A stretch of DNA of 64,000 nucleotides from Spirochaetales bacterium. GTDB lineage: Bacteria; Spirochaetota; Spirochaetia; DSM-27196; Alkalispirochaetaceae. The stretch lies in assembly GCA_028282545.1 (NCBI GenBank), contig JANQHT010000068.1, positions 1-64,000 on the forward strand, written 5' to 3'. The notes beneath the pieces are model-generated. The model was not told where the DNA came from and made no database searches. It saw only the letters and a list, made by a program, of their open reading frames with translations. The translations under genes were made by a program, and so were the position numbers. Shown here one piece after another: positions 9,051-17,339 of the stretch. Numbering within the stretch: position 1 is the stretch's first letter; each line of letters opens with the position of its first letter.

Positions 9051-10091
9051 GTGAAATCATCAACGTACTTCGTGGATTCCATCCTGAGCCCGGTCAACGC
9101 CGGCGATGGGGGGCGGGCGGAACCGGCGCCCGTGGACGATACGGAGCTTCTCGACGCCTACTCCCGGGCGGTTACCACGGTGGTAGACAGGGTAGGGCCG
9201 TCGGTCGTTTCGATCGGTGTGAAGCGACCGGACCGCGCGCCGGACGCAGCCTATCACGGTGGCGACGAATCGGCTGCGGCCGGATCGGGTGTTATCGTCA
9301 CCCCCGACGGGTTCATCCTGACGAACGACCATGTGGTGAACGGCTTCTCCGACATCCGCGCCACCTTCACGGACGGACGATCAGCCGTGGCGGAAGTCAT
9401 CGGCCGCGACCCGGCAACCGACCTGGCACTTCTCAAGGTTCACAACGAGGTTCTTCCCGCCGCGGTGCTCGGTGACTCGGACCGGCTGCGTCCGGGGCAG
9501 CTCGTAATCGCCCTGGGAAACCCCTTCGGCTTCCAGAACACCGTTTCCGCCGGTATCGTGTCCGCCCTGGGGCGTTCCTTGCGAAGCGAGTCGGGACGTC
9601 TGATCGAAGGCATCGTTCAGAGTGACGTAGCGATGAATCCGGGCAACTCCGGGGGCCCCCTGCTGGACAGCGCCGGCCGCGTAGTAGGTATCAATACGGC
9701 GATCATCCGTTCCGGCCAGGGGATCAGTTTTTCCGTGCCCGTCAACACGGCCCGGTTCGTGATCAGCGAACTGGTCCGCCATCAAAAGGTACGACGGGCG
9801 AAACTCGGTATCGCAGCGAAGGTGAGGCCGGTCCCGCGCCGCTTCCAGCGAGCGATAGGCCACGACGCGCCAACGGTGGTGGAGATCGTCGATCTCGAGC
9901 GGGGCGGCCCCGCCGCCCGGGCGGGGTTGCAGAGCGGGGATTTCATCATCGCCGTTGATGACATCCACGTTTCGAATATGGACGACATTCACCGCGAATT
10001 GAGCGTTCACGAACCGGGCGCGGAGGTGCGTATTTCCTCGTGGCGGCGGGGCGGAGAGCGAATGGTCATCGTCGTCGCCGGGGAGGCGTAA
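9051..10091 (+). CDS. HtrA/Deg-type serine protease with one PDZ domain
   Basis: 346 aa from GTG 9051. The trypsin-like domain carries the triad His94 (TNDHVV), Asp124 (DPATDLALLK) and Ser200 (NPGNSGGPL), all in HtrA-type contexts. A single PDZ domain follows at about residues 255-345 (GGPAARAGLQSGDFIIAVDD). Family members degrade or refold damaged envelope proteins. Unlike typical HtrA, no signal peptide or membrane anchor is visible with this start, so it may be cytoplasmic or the start may be mis-set. No strong ribosome site was found. The SfsA-like gene follows immediately and may overlap. Confidence 0.9.
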   Translation: MKSSTYFVDSILSPVNAGDGGRAEPAPVDDTELLDAYSRAVTTVVDRVGPSVVSIGVKRPDRAPDAAYHGGDESAAAGSGVIVTPDGFILTNDHVVNGFSDIRATFTDGRSAVAEVIGRDPATDLALLKVHNEVLPAAVLGDSDRLRPGQLVIALGNPFGFQNTVSAGIVSALGRSLRSESGRLIEGIVQSDVAMNPGNSGGPLLDSAGRVVGINTAIIRSGQGISFSVPVNTARFVISELVRHQKVRRAKLGIAAKVRPVPRRFQRAIGHDAPTVVEIVDLERGGPAARAGLQSGDFIIAVDDIHVSNMDDIHRELSVHEPGAEVRISSWRRGGERMVIVVAGEA

Positions 10092-11320
10092 TCACCGCCG
10101 TCGGCCCGTTGACGACGGCCCTCTTCATTCATCGCCGGAACCGGTTCGTGGTTGAAGCGGAGATCGACGGAACGGCCACAACCGCCTCACTCCCGAACCC
10201 GGGCCGAATGCAGGAGATCCTGATTCCCGGTACCCGGTTACAGTGCCTCCCTGGTCCGGAAGGAGCAAAACACCCCTGGCGCGTTGTGGGCGTTCTCGAT
10301 CGTCCCACCCCCGGCTCGGCACTATACCTCGATACGGGCGGTACGAACCGTGTAGCGGCCCACGCAATCAACACGAAACAGATTCCGGCACTCGCCGACT
10401 ACGCTCTGGACCGTCGCGAGGTCCGCGTCCCCGGCACTCGCAGCCGTATCGACTTCCTGCTGCGCCACCGTACCAGCGGCGATCCCCTCTTCCTCGAAGT
10501 CAAGTCGTGCACGCTTTTTACCGGGCGATGGGCGATGTTTCCCGACGCGATAACGGAACGAGGGACCCGACACGTCCGCGAACTCGCCGAGCTTGCAGGC
10601 AGCGGGGCCACACGGTTCAGCGACGCACCACGGTCCATTGCCGCGGCGATCCTCGTGGTCGTCCATCACACCGGCCCCGATTGCTTCCTCCCCGACTACC
10701 ACGCGGATCTGGATTTTTCGCGAACCTTGTACGCGCTGCGCGACACCGTGCGGGTGATCGCATTCGGCGTGCGCTGGAACCAGGAGATGCAGCTTGACGG
10801 ATACCGCCCGGACATCACGGTCCCCTGGCGTGTTCTGCCCCCGCTTCTTGAGGACCGCGGTTCCTACCTCGTTCTCCTGCGTATGGACCGGGAGCGGACG
10901 CTCACCATAGGTGCGCTGGGAGACGTTCATTTTTTGCCGGGGTTCTACCTCTACGTGGGCTCGGCGATGCGGAATCTCTCCGCCCGCGTCGCCCGTCACC
11001 GACGCGACGGTCGGAAGCGGCCGCACTGGCATATCGACTACCTGCGCGAATCGACCACGTTTGTCGACAGCTACGCAATCAGGGAACCGTGGCGCCGGGA
11101 AACGGACATCGTCGCTACCCTGCGGCCCTTGGCCGCCGGCGACGTTCCCGGTTTCGGCGCGAGCGACTCACCGCTGCCCTCCCACCTTCTCTACTTTCGG
11201 AATGATCCACGCCCCACGGAGGCGTTCCAGAAGGAAATTCTCCGGCTCCGGCGGTACGGTCCCGACCGGCTCCTAAAAGAGCACAAACGCAGGGGGGAGA
11301 CGCCGTCGGATGATCCGTGA
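10040..11320 (+). CDS. SfsA family protein fused to a DUF123 (GIY-YIG-like) domain
   Basis: The first ~240 residues match SfsA: FIHRRNRFVVEAEIDG, SLPNPGRMQEILIPG, SRIDFLLRH, LFLEVKSCTL and MFPDAITERGTRHVREL. SfsA is a nuclease-like DNA-binding protein first linked to sugar fermentation. The last ~150 residues match DUF123: GFYLYVGSAMRNLSARVARH and PHWHIDYL. The start is unresolved. GTG 10040 lies inside the protease gene; an ATC at 10091 has a well-spaced GGGGAGG before it but would be a very rare start codon; TTG 10109 is a third choice. All give an intact SfsA core. It probably forms an operon with the protease. Confidence 0.88.
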   Translation: MAAGRRANGHRRRRGGVITAVGPLTTALFIHRRNRFVVEAEIDGTATTASLPNPGRMQEILIPGTRLQCLPGPEGAKHPWRVVGVLDRPTPGSALYLDTGGTNRVAAHAINTKQIPALADYALDRREVRVPGTRSRIDFLLRHRTSGDPLFLEVKSCTLFTGRWAMFPDAITERGTRHVRELAELAGSGATRFSDAPRSIAAAILVVVHHTGPDCFLPDYHADLDFSRTLYALRDTVRVIAFGVRWNQEMQLDGYRPDITVPWRVLPPLLEDRGSYLVLLRMDRERTLTIGALGDVHFLPGFYLYVGSAMRNLSARVARHRRDGRKRPHWHIDYLRESTTFVDSYAIREPWRRETDIVATLRPLAAGDVPGFGASDSPLPSHLLYFRNDPRPTEAFQKEILRLRRYGPDRLLKEHKRRGETPSDDP

Positions 11321-11327
11321 CAAACTG

Positions 11328-11780
11328 CTATCGGCAGGCGCCGCTGTAGCATTCGCAGAAGACCCGGTCCCAGCCGATGTCGTACCCTTGCCTCGTTTTG
11401 TCTGCTTCGCTTCCGAGCGCTTCCCACCCTGAATGGGTGAGTGTAACCGTACACCCCTCCGAGGAAGCGGCAAAGACCACTTCCACCACCTGTTCAGTTT
11501 CCGCCGACCTCCCCGGGTGCCAGGTGAAGCGGAGCAGCGACGGCGGCTCCCACGCGGTCACGCGACCCCAGTCGTGACGCGTACCGTCGTCCAGTACCTC
11601 GTAGACGTCTCCGCCCGCTCGACACTGGAGAACGCACCGAACCGACCTGGAACCGCCGATCGAGTGGGAGTCCAATGGCCACCACGTGTCTATGCCGTCG
11701 GTGAAGAGGGCGAACGCCCGCTCAGGCTCGAGGTCCACGGTGATCGTTTTTACGATCGGGTCAACTGTACCAACCGTCAT
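11328..11780 (-). CDS. SRPBCC/AHSA1-like ligand-binding domain protein
   Basis: 150 aa. It shows the START/SRPBCC pattern of AHSA1-like proteins: VDLEPERAFALFTDGIDTWW at the start, WGRVTAWEPPSLLRFTWHPG in the middle, and VEVVFAASSEGCTVTLTHSGWEALG near the end. These small helix-grip proteins bind hydrophobic ligands or act in stress responses. It starts 3 bp after the ArsR-type gene stop. ArsR-SRPBCC gene pairs are a widespread arrangement, so the regulator upstream probably controls it. Confidence 0.88.
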   Translation of the reverse strand: MTVGTVDPIVKTITVDLEPERAFALFTDGIDTWWPLDSHSIGGSRSVRCVLQCRAGGDVYEVLDDGTRHDWGRVTAWEPPSLLRFTWHPGRSAETEQVVEVVFAASSEGCTVTLTHSGWEALGSEADKTRQGYDIGWDRVFCECYSGACR

Positions 11781-11783
11781 CTC

Positions 11784-12107
11784 CTACTCCTTGTTGTCGG
11801 TTTCAGCCGCCCGGCCGGCAGCCGATTGGAACGCCCGCAGCGCGTCATCCCAGAAACCGTCGATGTACGCCCGCACCGCGATCAGCCCGGAAGGGTCGAT
11901 CGCATAACGCCGCCGGGCACCCTCGGCGGAACTCGCGACCAAGCCCGCCGCCTTCAGGACCGCCAGGTGTTGTGAGACGGCCGGTTGACTGATCGGCACG
12001 ATCCGACCGATTTCACCGACCGTGGCACTCCCGTTCCTGAGTAGTTCCATGATCTTCCGCCGCGTGGGATCCGCCAACGCCCGTAGTGACGTTTCATAAG
12101 TATCCAC
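11784..12107 (-). CDS. ArsR-family winged-helix repressor
   Basis: 107 aa from GTG 12107. The core is an ArsR-type wHTH: YETSLRALADPTRRKIMELL, then the recognition helix in ISQPAVSQHLAVLKAAGLV and the wing ARRRYAIDP. The metal-binding CVC motif of classical ArsR is absent, as is normal for members paired with SRPBCC genes. The start codon lies inside an inverted repeat, and the likely promoter places transcription at or one base before the GTG. This suggests a leaderless, self-repressed mRNA. It heads a two-gene operon with the SRPBCC gene. Confidence 0.9.
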   Translation of the reverse strand: MDTYETSLRALADPTRRKIMELLRNGSATVGEIGRIVPISQPAVSQHLAVLKAAGLVASSAEGARRRYAIDPSGLIAVRAYIDGFWDDALRAFQSAAGRAAETDNKE

Positions 12108-12130
12108 GAATATAAATGTATACTTATGAA
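12093..12130 (-). promoter_or_regulatory. Operator: 11-bp perfect inverted repeat over the ArsR promoter and start
   Basis: TTCATAAGTAT (12093-12103) and ATACTTATGAA (12120-12130) are exact reverse complements separated by 16 bp. One arm covers the ArsR start codon region and the other sits in the promoter spacer. This is the expected layout for autorepression by the ArsR-type protein encoded here. Confidence 0.75.
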
Positions 12131-12143
12131 TAAATCTCGTCAA
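12115..12143 (-). promoter_or_regulatory. Promoter of the ArsR-SRPBCC pair
   Basis: Minus strand TTGACG, 17 bp, TACATT. The predicted transcription start falls at about 12108, directly at the GTG codon. The same two hexamers with the same spacing occur before the second ArsR operon at 20086-20114. Confidence 0.6.
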
Positions 12144-12232
12144 CCGGCATCCAAAGAAATTGCTCATCGTTGTCTGACGGTAATCTCACATGTGCTCCGT
12201 ACGTTCGCTGCAAACGTTTCGAGGAGGATTCA

Positions 12233-13813
12233 ATGAAACAGGGAACCATCACGTTGTTGCTGATTGCCGTTGCCCTCGGCGCCGGTGCGGCCGGGTTGAC
12301 GGAAACGACGGCGACAATCGTCGACAGCGAGAAGATCGGCACCTTCGACTCCGGTATGGGAGAAGGGGCCGGCGAAATAGTCGTGTTTGACCCCGACTCC
12401 ATACAGCTTCTGGTGGTAAACGCCGCCCAAACGTCCGTCGACGTTGTGGACATTGTCGATCCCGCATCGCCGCGGCTGGTACGACGCATCGACGTGGCGC
12501 GCTACGGCGCGTCCGCCAACAGCGTTGCCGTGCATGACGGCGTCGTGGCCGTCGCGGTGGAGGCGGAGATTCACACCAATCCCGGGTCGGTCGTGTTTTT
12601 CACCACCGGCGGCCGGTACATCAACGAGGTTCGCGTTGGTGCGTTGCCGGACATGGTTACCTTCACACCGGACGGGCGGTACGTGCTGGTCGCCAACGAA
12701 GGTGAACCGAACGACGATTATACGATAGACCCGGAAGGCTCCGTTTCCGTGATCGACATTCGCGGCGGTGTGGAGTCGGCCACGGTGCGTTTTGCAGACG
12801 TCTCGCGAATCACCGTTGACGCAGCGGCGTTTGCCGCCGCCGGCGGCCGCGTCTATGGACCCGGTGCTTCTCCGCTCCAAGACGCTGAGCCGGAGTACAT
12901 CACCGTCTCCGACGACTCGCGCACCGCCTGGGTCGGATTGCAGGAGAACAACACGGTCGTCGAAATCGATGTCCGTTCCGCTCGGGTGACCGCCGTATAC
13001 CCCCTTGGGTACAAGGATCACACCCGGCCGGAGAACGCCTTCGACGCGAGTAACCGGGACGGACGCATCAATATCACCACCCATCCCACCTGGGGCCTCT
13101 ACCAGCCGGACGCGATCGACTCCTTTTCGTGGGCGGGCCGGACCTACCTGGTCACGGCGAACGAAGGCGACGCCCGGGACTACGACGGTTTCAGCGAAGA
13201 AGCGCGTGTGGCAGACCTCGTGCTCGATCCGGTAGCGTATCCGAACGCCGCGGAGCTGCAGGAGGACGCCAACCTGGGGCGGCTCAAGACGACAACGGTT
13301 GGCGGCGACTTCGACGGCGACGGAGATGTTGACCAGATTCTCTCTTACGGCGCGCGTTCCATCACCGTGTGGACTCCCGTGCGTGGCACCCTCCGCCGGG
13401 TTGGCGATACGGGCGCCCAGATCGAGACACGCCTCGCCCGTTTGACACCGGAGGGTTTCAACGCAAACGACGGGATCATCGACGAGTTCGATGAACGCAG
13501 CGACGACAAGGGCCCGGAGCCGGAAGGTGTTGTCGTGGGAATGATCGCGGGTCGTCCCTACGCTTTTGTGGGACTGGAGCGCGCCCTGGGCGGAGTAATG
13601 GTCTTCGACCTCTCCATTCCCGGTCAGCCGGAATACGTCACGTACATCCTGTCCAACGATGGAACGGGCGCCGCCGGAAACGACGTATCTCCGGAGGGAC
13701 TTGCCTTTATACCCGCCGCCCAGAGCCCTACCGGCTCGCCGCTGCTCGTTGCGTCCTACGAGGTATCCGGGACGGTGGCGATCTACGATCTGCACGTTTC
13801 GCCCCGCCGTTAA
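12233..13813 (+). CDS. Exported choice-of-anchor I domain protein (beta-propeller-like)
   Basis: 526 aa. ATG 12233 has a strong GAGGAGG ribosome site. A signal peptide covers about residues 1-20 (ITLLLIAVALGAGAAG). The body shows repeated propeller-like strands with signatures of the choice-of-anchor I family: PDMVTFTPDGRYVLVANEGE, PEYITVSDDSRTAWVGLQEN, FSWAGRTYLVTANEGDARDY and PEGVVVGMIAGRPYAFVGLE. No C-terminal anchor is seen after the propeller; the protein ends soon after the last blade, so it is probably periplasmic or surface-associated. Some relatives are called alkaline phosphatase-like, but no catalytic motif supports that here. Confidence 0.85.
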   Translation: MKQGTITLLLIAVALGAGAAGLTETTATIVDSEKIGTFDSGMGEGAGEIVVFDPDSIQLLVVNAAQTSVDVVDIVDPASPRLVRRIDVARYGASANSVAVHDGVVAVAVEAEIHTNPGSVVFFTTGGRYINEVRVGALPDMVTFTPDGRYVLVANEGEPNDDYTIDPEGSVSVIDIRGGVESATVRFADVSRITVDAAAFAAAGGRVYGPGASPLQDAEPEYITVSDDSRTAWVGLQENNTVVEIDVRSARVTAVYPLGYKDHTRPENAFDASNRDGRINITTHPTWGLYQPDAIDSFSWAGRTYLVTANEGDARDYDGFSEEARVADLVLDPVAYPNAAELQEDANLGRLKTTTVGGDFDGDGDVDQILSYGARSITVWTPVRGTLRRVGDTGAQIETRLARLTPEGFNANDGIIDEFDERSDDKGPEPEGVVVGMIAGRPYAFVGLERALGGVMVFDLSIPGQPEYVTYILSNDGTGAAGNDVSPEGLAFIPAAQSPTGSPLLVASYEVSGTVAIYDLHVSPRR

Positions 13814-13857
13814 CACCAAAGAGATACGGCCGCAAACGGATGCGCGCGCCGTGTATT

Positions 13858-13884
13858 GGGCCGCCCCTCGGGGCGGCCCCTTTT
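13858..13884 (+). terminator. Rho-independent terminator
   Basis: A perfect 10-bp GC stem (GGGCCGCCCC / GGGGCGGCCC) with a 2-nt loop followed by CTTTT, 44 bp after the stop of the choice-of-anchor gene. Because the stem is symmetrical it could also slow transcription from the other side. Confidence 0.85.
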
Positions 13885-13972
13885 GTCTATAATCCCCCTG
13901 GACCTAACCACACGGAGCGCGTCCGTGGTCCACATCCGCGACGAGTACCACTGTCGGTGTAAAATCGGGGAG

Positions 13973-14989
13973 ATGGCGTGGCACAGGCGACTCATGCACG
14001 ATCCGGTACCCCATCTGCTCGAGTCCGCGGACGAACGAATCCGGTATTTCGCTCGACGCGATCTGCTTCGGGAGCAGGTTCCGGAGGTGACAACGCTCTG
14101 GGAATTGCCTTCGGCAATACGCATCGTAAAGCGACAGCAATCCAATGGCCGCTGGATCTACCCAAATCCGAAGGAACACGTTCGTTCGGCGGAGAATTAT
14201 GATCTCTACGAGACGTTCCTGCAGCTGGGAAAACTCGTCGAGATGCACGGGGTTGATCGACGCCACCCCGCGGCGGAACGAGCCGCGGAATACCTCCTAC
14301 GACACCAGACCGATGCCGGGGACATACGGGGTATCTACGGGGACCAGTACTCGCCCAATTACACCGCCGGTATCGTCGAACTGCTCACAAAAGCCGGATA
14401 CGGGGACGACCCGCGTGTACACGCCGCACTCGACTGGCTGCTTTCCATGCGGCAGCACGACGGCGGATGGGCCATACCGGTGCGCACGGCGAATGTTAAA
14501 CTCGCCGAATGGATCGCCCACGACACGATCGAGCCCGATCGGAGTCGACCCTTTTCCTACATGGTCACCGGAGTCGTGTTGCGCGCGTTTGCGTACAACC
14601 CCGCGGCACTTGCGGTGGAGCGAACGCGTACCACGGTCCTCACCGCCGCCGAGCTGGTGCTCTCCAGGCTGTTCAAAGGGGATTTCTACCCGGACCGCAA
14701 GGCGGCTGACTATTGGATCAAGTTCACCTTCCCCTACAACTTCACCGATCTCTTGGCCGTCCTCGATCCCGTCGTTTGCCTCGGGCTCCCGGTGGACCAC
14801 CCACGGGTCCGGGACGGGTTGGAGTGGTTTGTGCGTGAACAGAAGAGCGACGGCAGTTGGGCGGTGAAAACGCTCAAAGGCAAACGGCCCGAACAGCTCC
14901 TATGGATTGCACTCGGGATCGCTCGCCTGTTTATTCGGTTGGATCTCCCGGCAGGCGCCGGGGATACACCAGGCGTGTCGTGCGGTTGA
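13973..14989 (+). CDS. Prenyltransferase/squalene-cyclase-type alpha-toroid protein
   Basis: 338 aa from ATG 13973; ATG 13994 is an alternative. Repeats of the QxxDGxW type are visible: VKRQQSNGRWIYP at about 75, LSMRQHDGGWAIPV near 165 and REQKSDGSWAV near 310. These build the alpha-alpha toroid of squalene cyclases and prenyltransferases. The catalytic DxDD-type motif of true cyclases was not found. The protein lacks a signal peptide and is shorter than cyclases (about 600 aa), so it is probably a toroid protein of other, unknown function. It is followed closely by the EI-type gene on the same strand. Confidence 0.75.
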   Translation: MAWHRRLMHDPVPHLLESADERIRYFARRDLLREQVPEVTTLWELPSAIRIVKRQQSNGRWIYPNPKEHVRSAENYDLYETFLQLGKLVEMHGVDRRHPAAERAAEYLLRHQTDAGDIRGIYGDQYSPNYTAGIVELLTKAGYGDDPRVHAALDWLLSMRQHDGGWAIPVRTANVKLAEWIAHDTIEPDRSRPFSYMVTGVVLRAFAYNPAALAVERTRTTVLTAAELVLSRLFKGDFYPDRKAADYWIKFTFPYNFTDLLAVLDPVVCLGLPVDHPRVRDGLEWFVREQKSDGSWAVKTLKGKRPEQLLWIALGIARLFIRLDLPAGAGDTPGVSCG

Positions 14990-15020
14990 TCGTTCGGTAC
15001 GTCTTCCGTACTTTTTTGAC

Positions 15021-17309
15021 ATGGACCACAGTGCAGTCGCCGACGCGATAGCCGATGTGAGCGAATCCGTAGCGCTATTCGAAGACGCTGAACAGCAAGA
15101 CCGTTTTCTATCAGACGTCATCAAACGGATCGCGGACGCGGTTGGTGCCCTGACCGCGGCGCTCTTCTTCCTCGACCCGGAATCGGGGGAACTCGTGTTC
15201 CGGGCCGGCGTCGACTCGGAAGGACTCTGGGACCGTATGCGGTGCGGTCGGAGCGCCTCGGAACTCCGGTTTCCCCTTGATGGAAACGACGTGGGCCTGG
15301 CGTTTCAAAACACGCAGATCGTGCGAAAGACGTACACGATCGACGATGAGCCGGTCTCCAAGGTAATCGTACCGATCGCCCGCGGCCCCCTTCGGATCGG
15401 GGTCCTGGTCTTCGCCAGGGTCTCCTCGGAAGCGTTCCCGGAGGTAAGCGACGCGGAGATGCTCGCCGCCGCAGCCCGCCTGGGTGATGCGGTTCTGGAC
15501 GCGTCTGTTCTGATTGAAACGGCGAGACAACCGGTTGATTCCGGCCGGCGTCCGGCGCAATCGGGTCCACGTACGATTCGTGGGAGACGAGCGTCCGAAG
15601 GGACGGTTGCCGGTCGGGCGTTGCCGTTCTGGTCCGACCTGGATAGCGCCGCGGACGCCGCGGGCGACACGGCCGACCCGGAAGAGGAGACACGGCGTTT
15701 CGATGCGGCGCTGGAACGGTCGGTTCACCAACTCGATGAGCTGCAGAACATCGATGACGCCGCCGTGGCGGAAGCGGGCCTGTTGATTTTCGCGGCCCAT
15801 CTGATGATGGTAAAGGACACCCAGTTCACCGGGCGGATGAGGAGTCGGGTCGGGGCGGGTGAATCGGCGGTGGACGCCATACGCGGTGTGGTGGAGGAGT
15901 ACGCGGCGCGCTTCTCCGAGATGACCGAAGTCCGTTTGGCGGAGAAGGCGCAGGACGTCCGCGACCTGGGGTATCGCCTTATCACGAATCTCACCGCGGA
16001 AGACGAACACTCCTTTTCCTATGCCGGACGAATCGTCCTCACCCGGCATATCTACCCCTCGGACCTTTATCGACTCAGCGTGGAAGGGGTGTCCGGGCTC
16101 GTGCTGCTCGGTTCCGGCGTGACCGCGCACATTTCCATCCTGGCACGATCACTGGACCTACCCGTCCTCATCACGGACGATCCGTCGATCCTGGAGATCG
16201 AGAGCGGCACTCCCCTGGTCCTGCGTTCAACCGATGGACGCTTGGACGTTGAGCCTCCCACGGAGGTATACCGGGAGGTGCTCCGGATCGCATCCGGCGG
16301 AGCGATCACAGAGCGACCCGTCTCTACACGTTCCGGCCGAACCTCGGACGGCGTTGCCGTTCACGTCCGTGCCAACGTGAACATACTCAAGGATGCCGAT
16401 GACGCGGTCCTTTTCGGGTCGGAAGGAATCGGACTCTACCGGTCGGAGTTTCCATTTATCCTGAAGAACGATTTTCTCTCCGAGGAGCAGCAGTACACGA
16501 TCTACCGCTCCGTGGTGGAAAGCCACGCGGGGAAACCGGTGGACCTTCGTACCGCCGATATCGGCGGTGACAAACTGCTCCAGGGACGCGGAGACGCCGA
16601 GGAGAACCCGTTCCTGGGTGTCCGCGGCATACGGTTTTCACTGGCCAACCGGGAGATGTTCAGAGACCAGCTCAGGGCGATGCTTCGGGCCGGCGCAGGA
16701 GCCGACCTGGGAATCATGTTGCCCATGGTGTCCACGGTGGAAGAGGTGATCGAGGCCAAGACGGAGATTTCCCGGGCCATCGAAAACCTTGCCCGGCGCG
16801 GCGAGGACCACAACGCGGCGCCTCGGGTCGGCGCCATGGTGGAACTCCCTTCGGCGGCGCTCTCCGTGCGCGACCTTGCCGCCGAGGTCGACTTCCTGTC
16901 GATCGGTACGAATGACCTCACGATGTACCTGCTCGCTGTGGACCGGACGAACGAACACTTGAGCCACCTCTACAGCAGCTACCATCCGACCGTTCTCTCG
17001 ACGATCGCATCAATCGCCGAGGCGGCCGGCGAGCTGCGACCGCACCTGTCGGTGTGCGGTGACGCCGCCGCTGATCCGGTCTTGATTCCCTTTTTCGTCG
17101 GCGTCGGTATCAGGACTCTCAGCGTCTCGCCGGGCAATATCAACGTGGTCAAGGAGCGCCTATCAGCCCTGACTGTCCCGGAGGCGGAACAGATCGCAAA
17201 GCAGATGCTCTCCCTCCGCCGTATCAGCGAGATGGAAGCGTTCATAAGCGGGTCCGATTCGGCGTCGGCCGATCGGCGGAGAGCCCGGGTACCTCATCCG
17301 TTGAAGTGA
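15021..17309 (+). CDS. ptsP: GAF-containing phosphoenolpyruvate-protein phosphotransferase (PtsP/EI-Ntr-like)
   Basis: 762 aa from ATG 15021; the ribosome site is weak. The N-terminus (about 20-165) is a GAF sensory domain. Next comes the EI HPr-binding helical domain (about 185-310). The swivelling phosphohistidine domain carries the active His370 in SGVTAHISILARSLDLP. The PEP-binding TIM barrel has GLYRSEFPF, VELPSAALSVRDLA, FLSIGTNDLTMYLLAVDR and the catalytic cysteine in SVCGDAAADP. Such enzymes start a regulatory phosphorelay from phosphoenolpyruvate to HPr-like carriers. No HPr or EIIA gene lies in the window. The N-terminal domain order matches PtsP rather than plain PtsI. Confidence 0.92.
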   Translation: MDHSAVADAIADVSESVALFEDAEQQDRFLSDVIKRIADAVGALTAALFFLDPESGELVFRAGVDSEGLWDRMRCGRSASELRFPLDGNDVGLAFQNTQIVRKTYTIDDEPVSKVIVPIARGPLRIGVLVFARVSSEAFPEVSDAEMLAAAARLGDAVLDASVLIETARQPVDSGRRPAQSGPRTIRGRRASEGTVAGRALPFWSDLDSAADAAGDTADPEEETRRFDAALERSVHQLDELQNIDDAAVAEAGLLIFAAHLMMVKDTQFTGRMRSRVGAGESAVDAIRGVVEEYAARFSEMTEVRLAEKAQDVRDLGYRLITNLTAEDEHSFSYAGRIVLTRHIYPSDLYRLSVEGVSGLVLLGSGVTAHISILARSLDLPVLITDDPSILEIESGTPLVLRSTDGRLDVEPPTEVYREVLRIASGGAITERPVSTRSGRTSDGVAVHVRANVNILKDADDAVLFGSEGIGLYRSEFPFILKNDFLSEEQQYTIYRSVVESHAGKPVDLRTADIGGDKLLQGRGDAEENPFLGVRGIRFSLANREMFRDQLRAMLRAGAGADLGIMLPMVSTVEEVIEAKTEISRAIENLARRGEDHNAAPRVGAMVELPSAALSVRDLAAEVDFLSIGTNDLTMYLLAVDRTNEHLSHLYSSYHPTVLSTIASIAEAAGELRPHLSVCGDAAADPVLIPFFVGVGIRTLSVSPGNINVVKERLSALTVPEAEQIAKQMLSLRRISEMEAFISGSDSASADRRRARVPHPLK

Positions 17310-17339
17310 CGCCTTAGGCAGCACGTCTAGACACAGGCA

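Noticed and set aside
12230-13819. A long open frame of about 530 codons antisense to the choice-of-anchor gene.
   Set aside because: It is an Arg/Val/Gly-rich frame typical of antisense frames in GC-rich genes, without a domain, and the plus-strand gene has a signal peptide and strong ribosome site.
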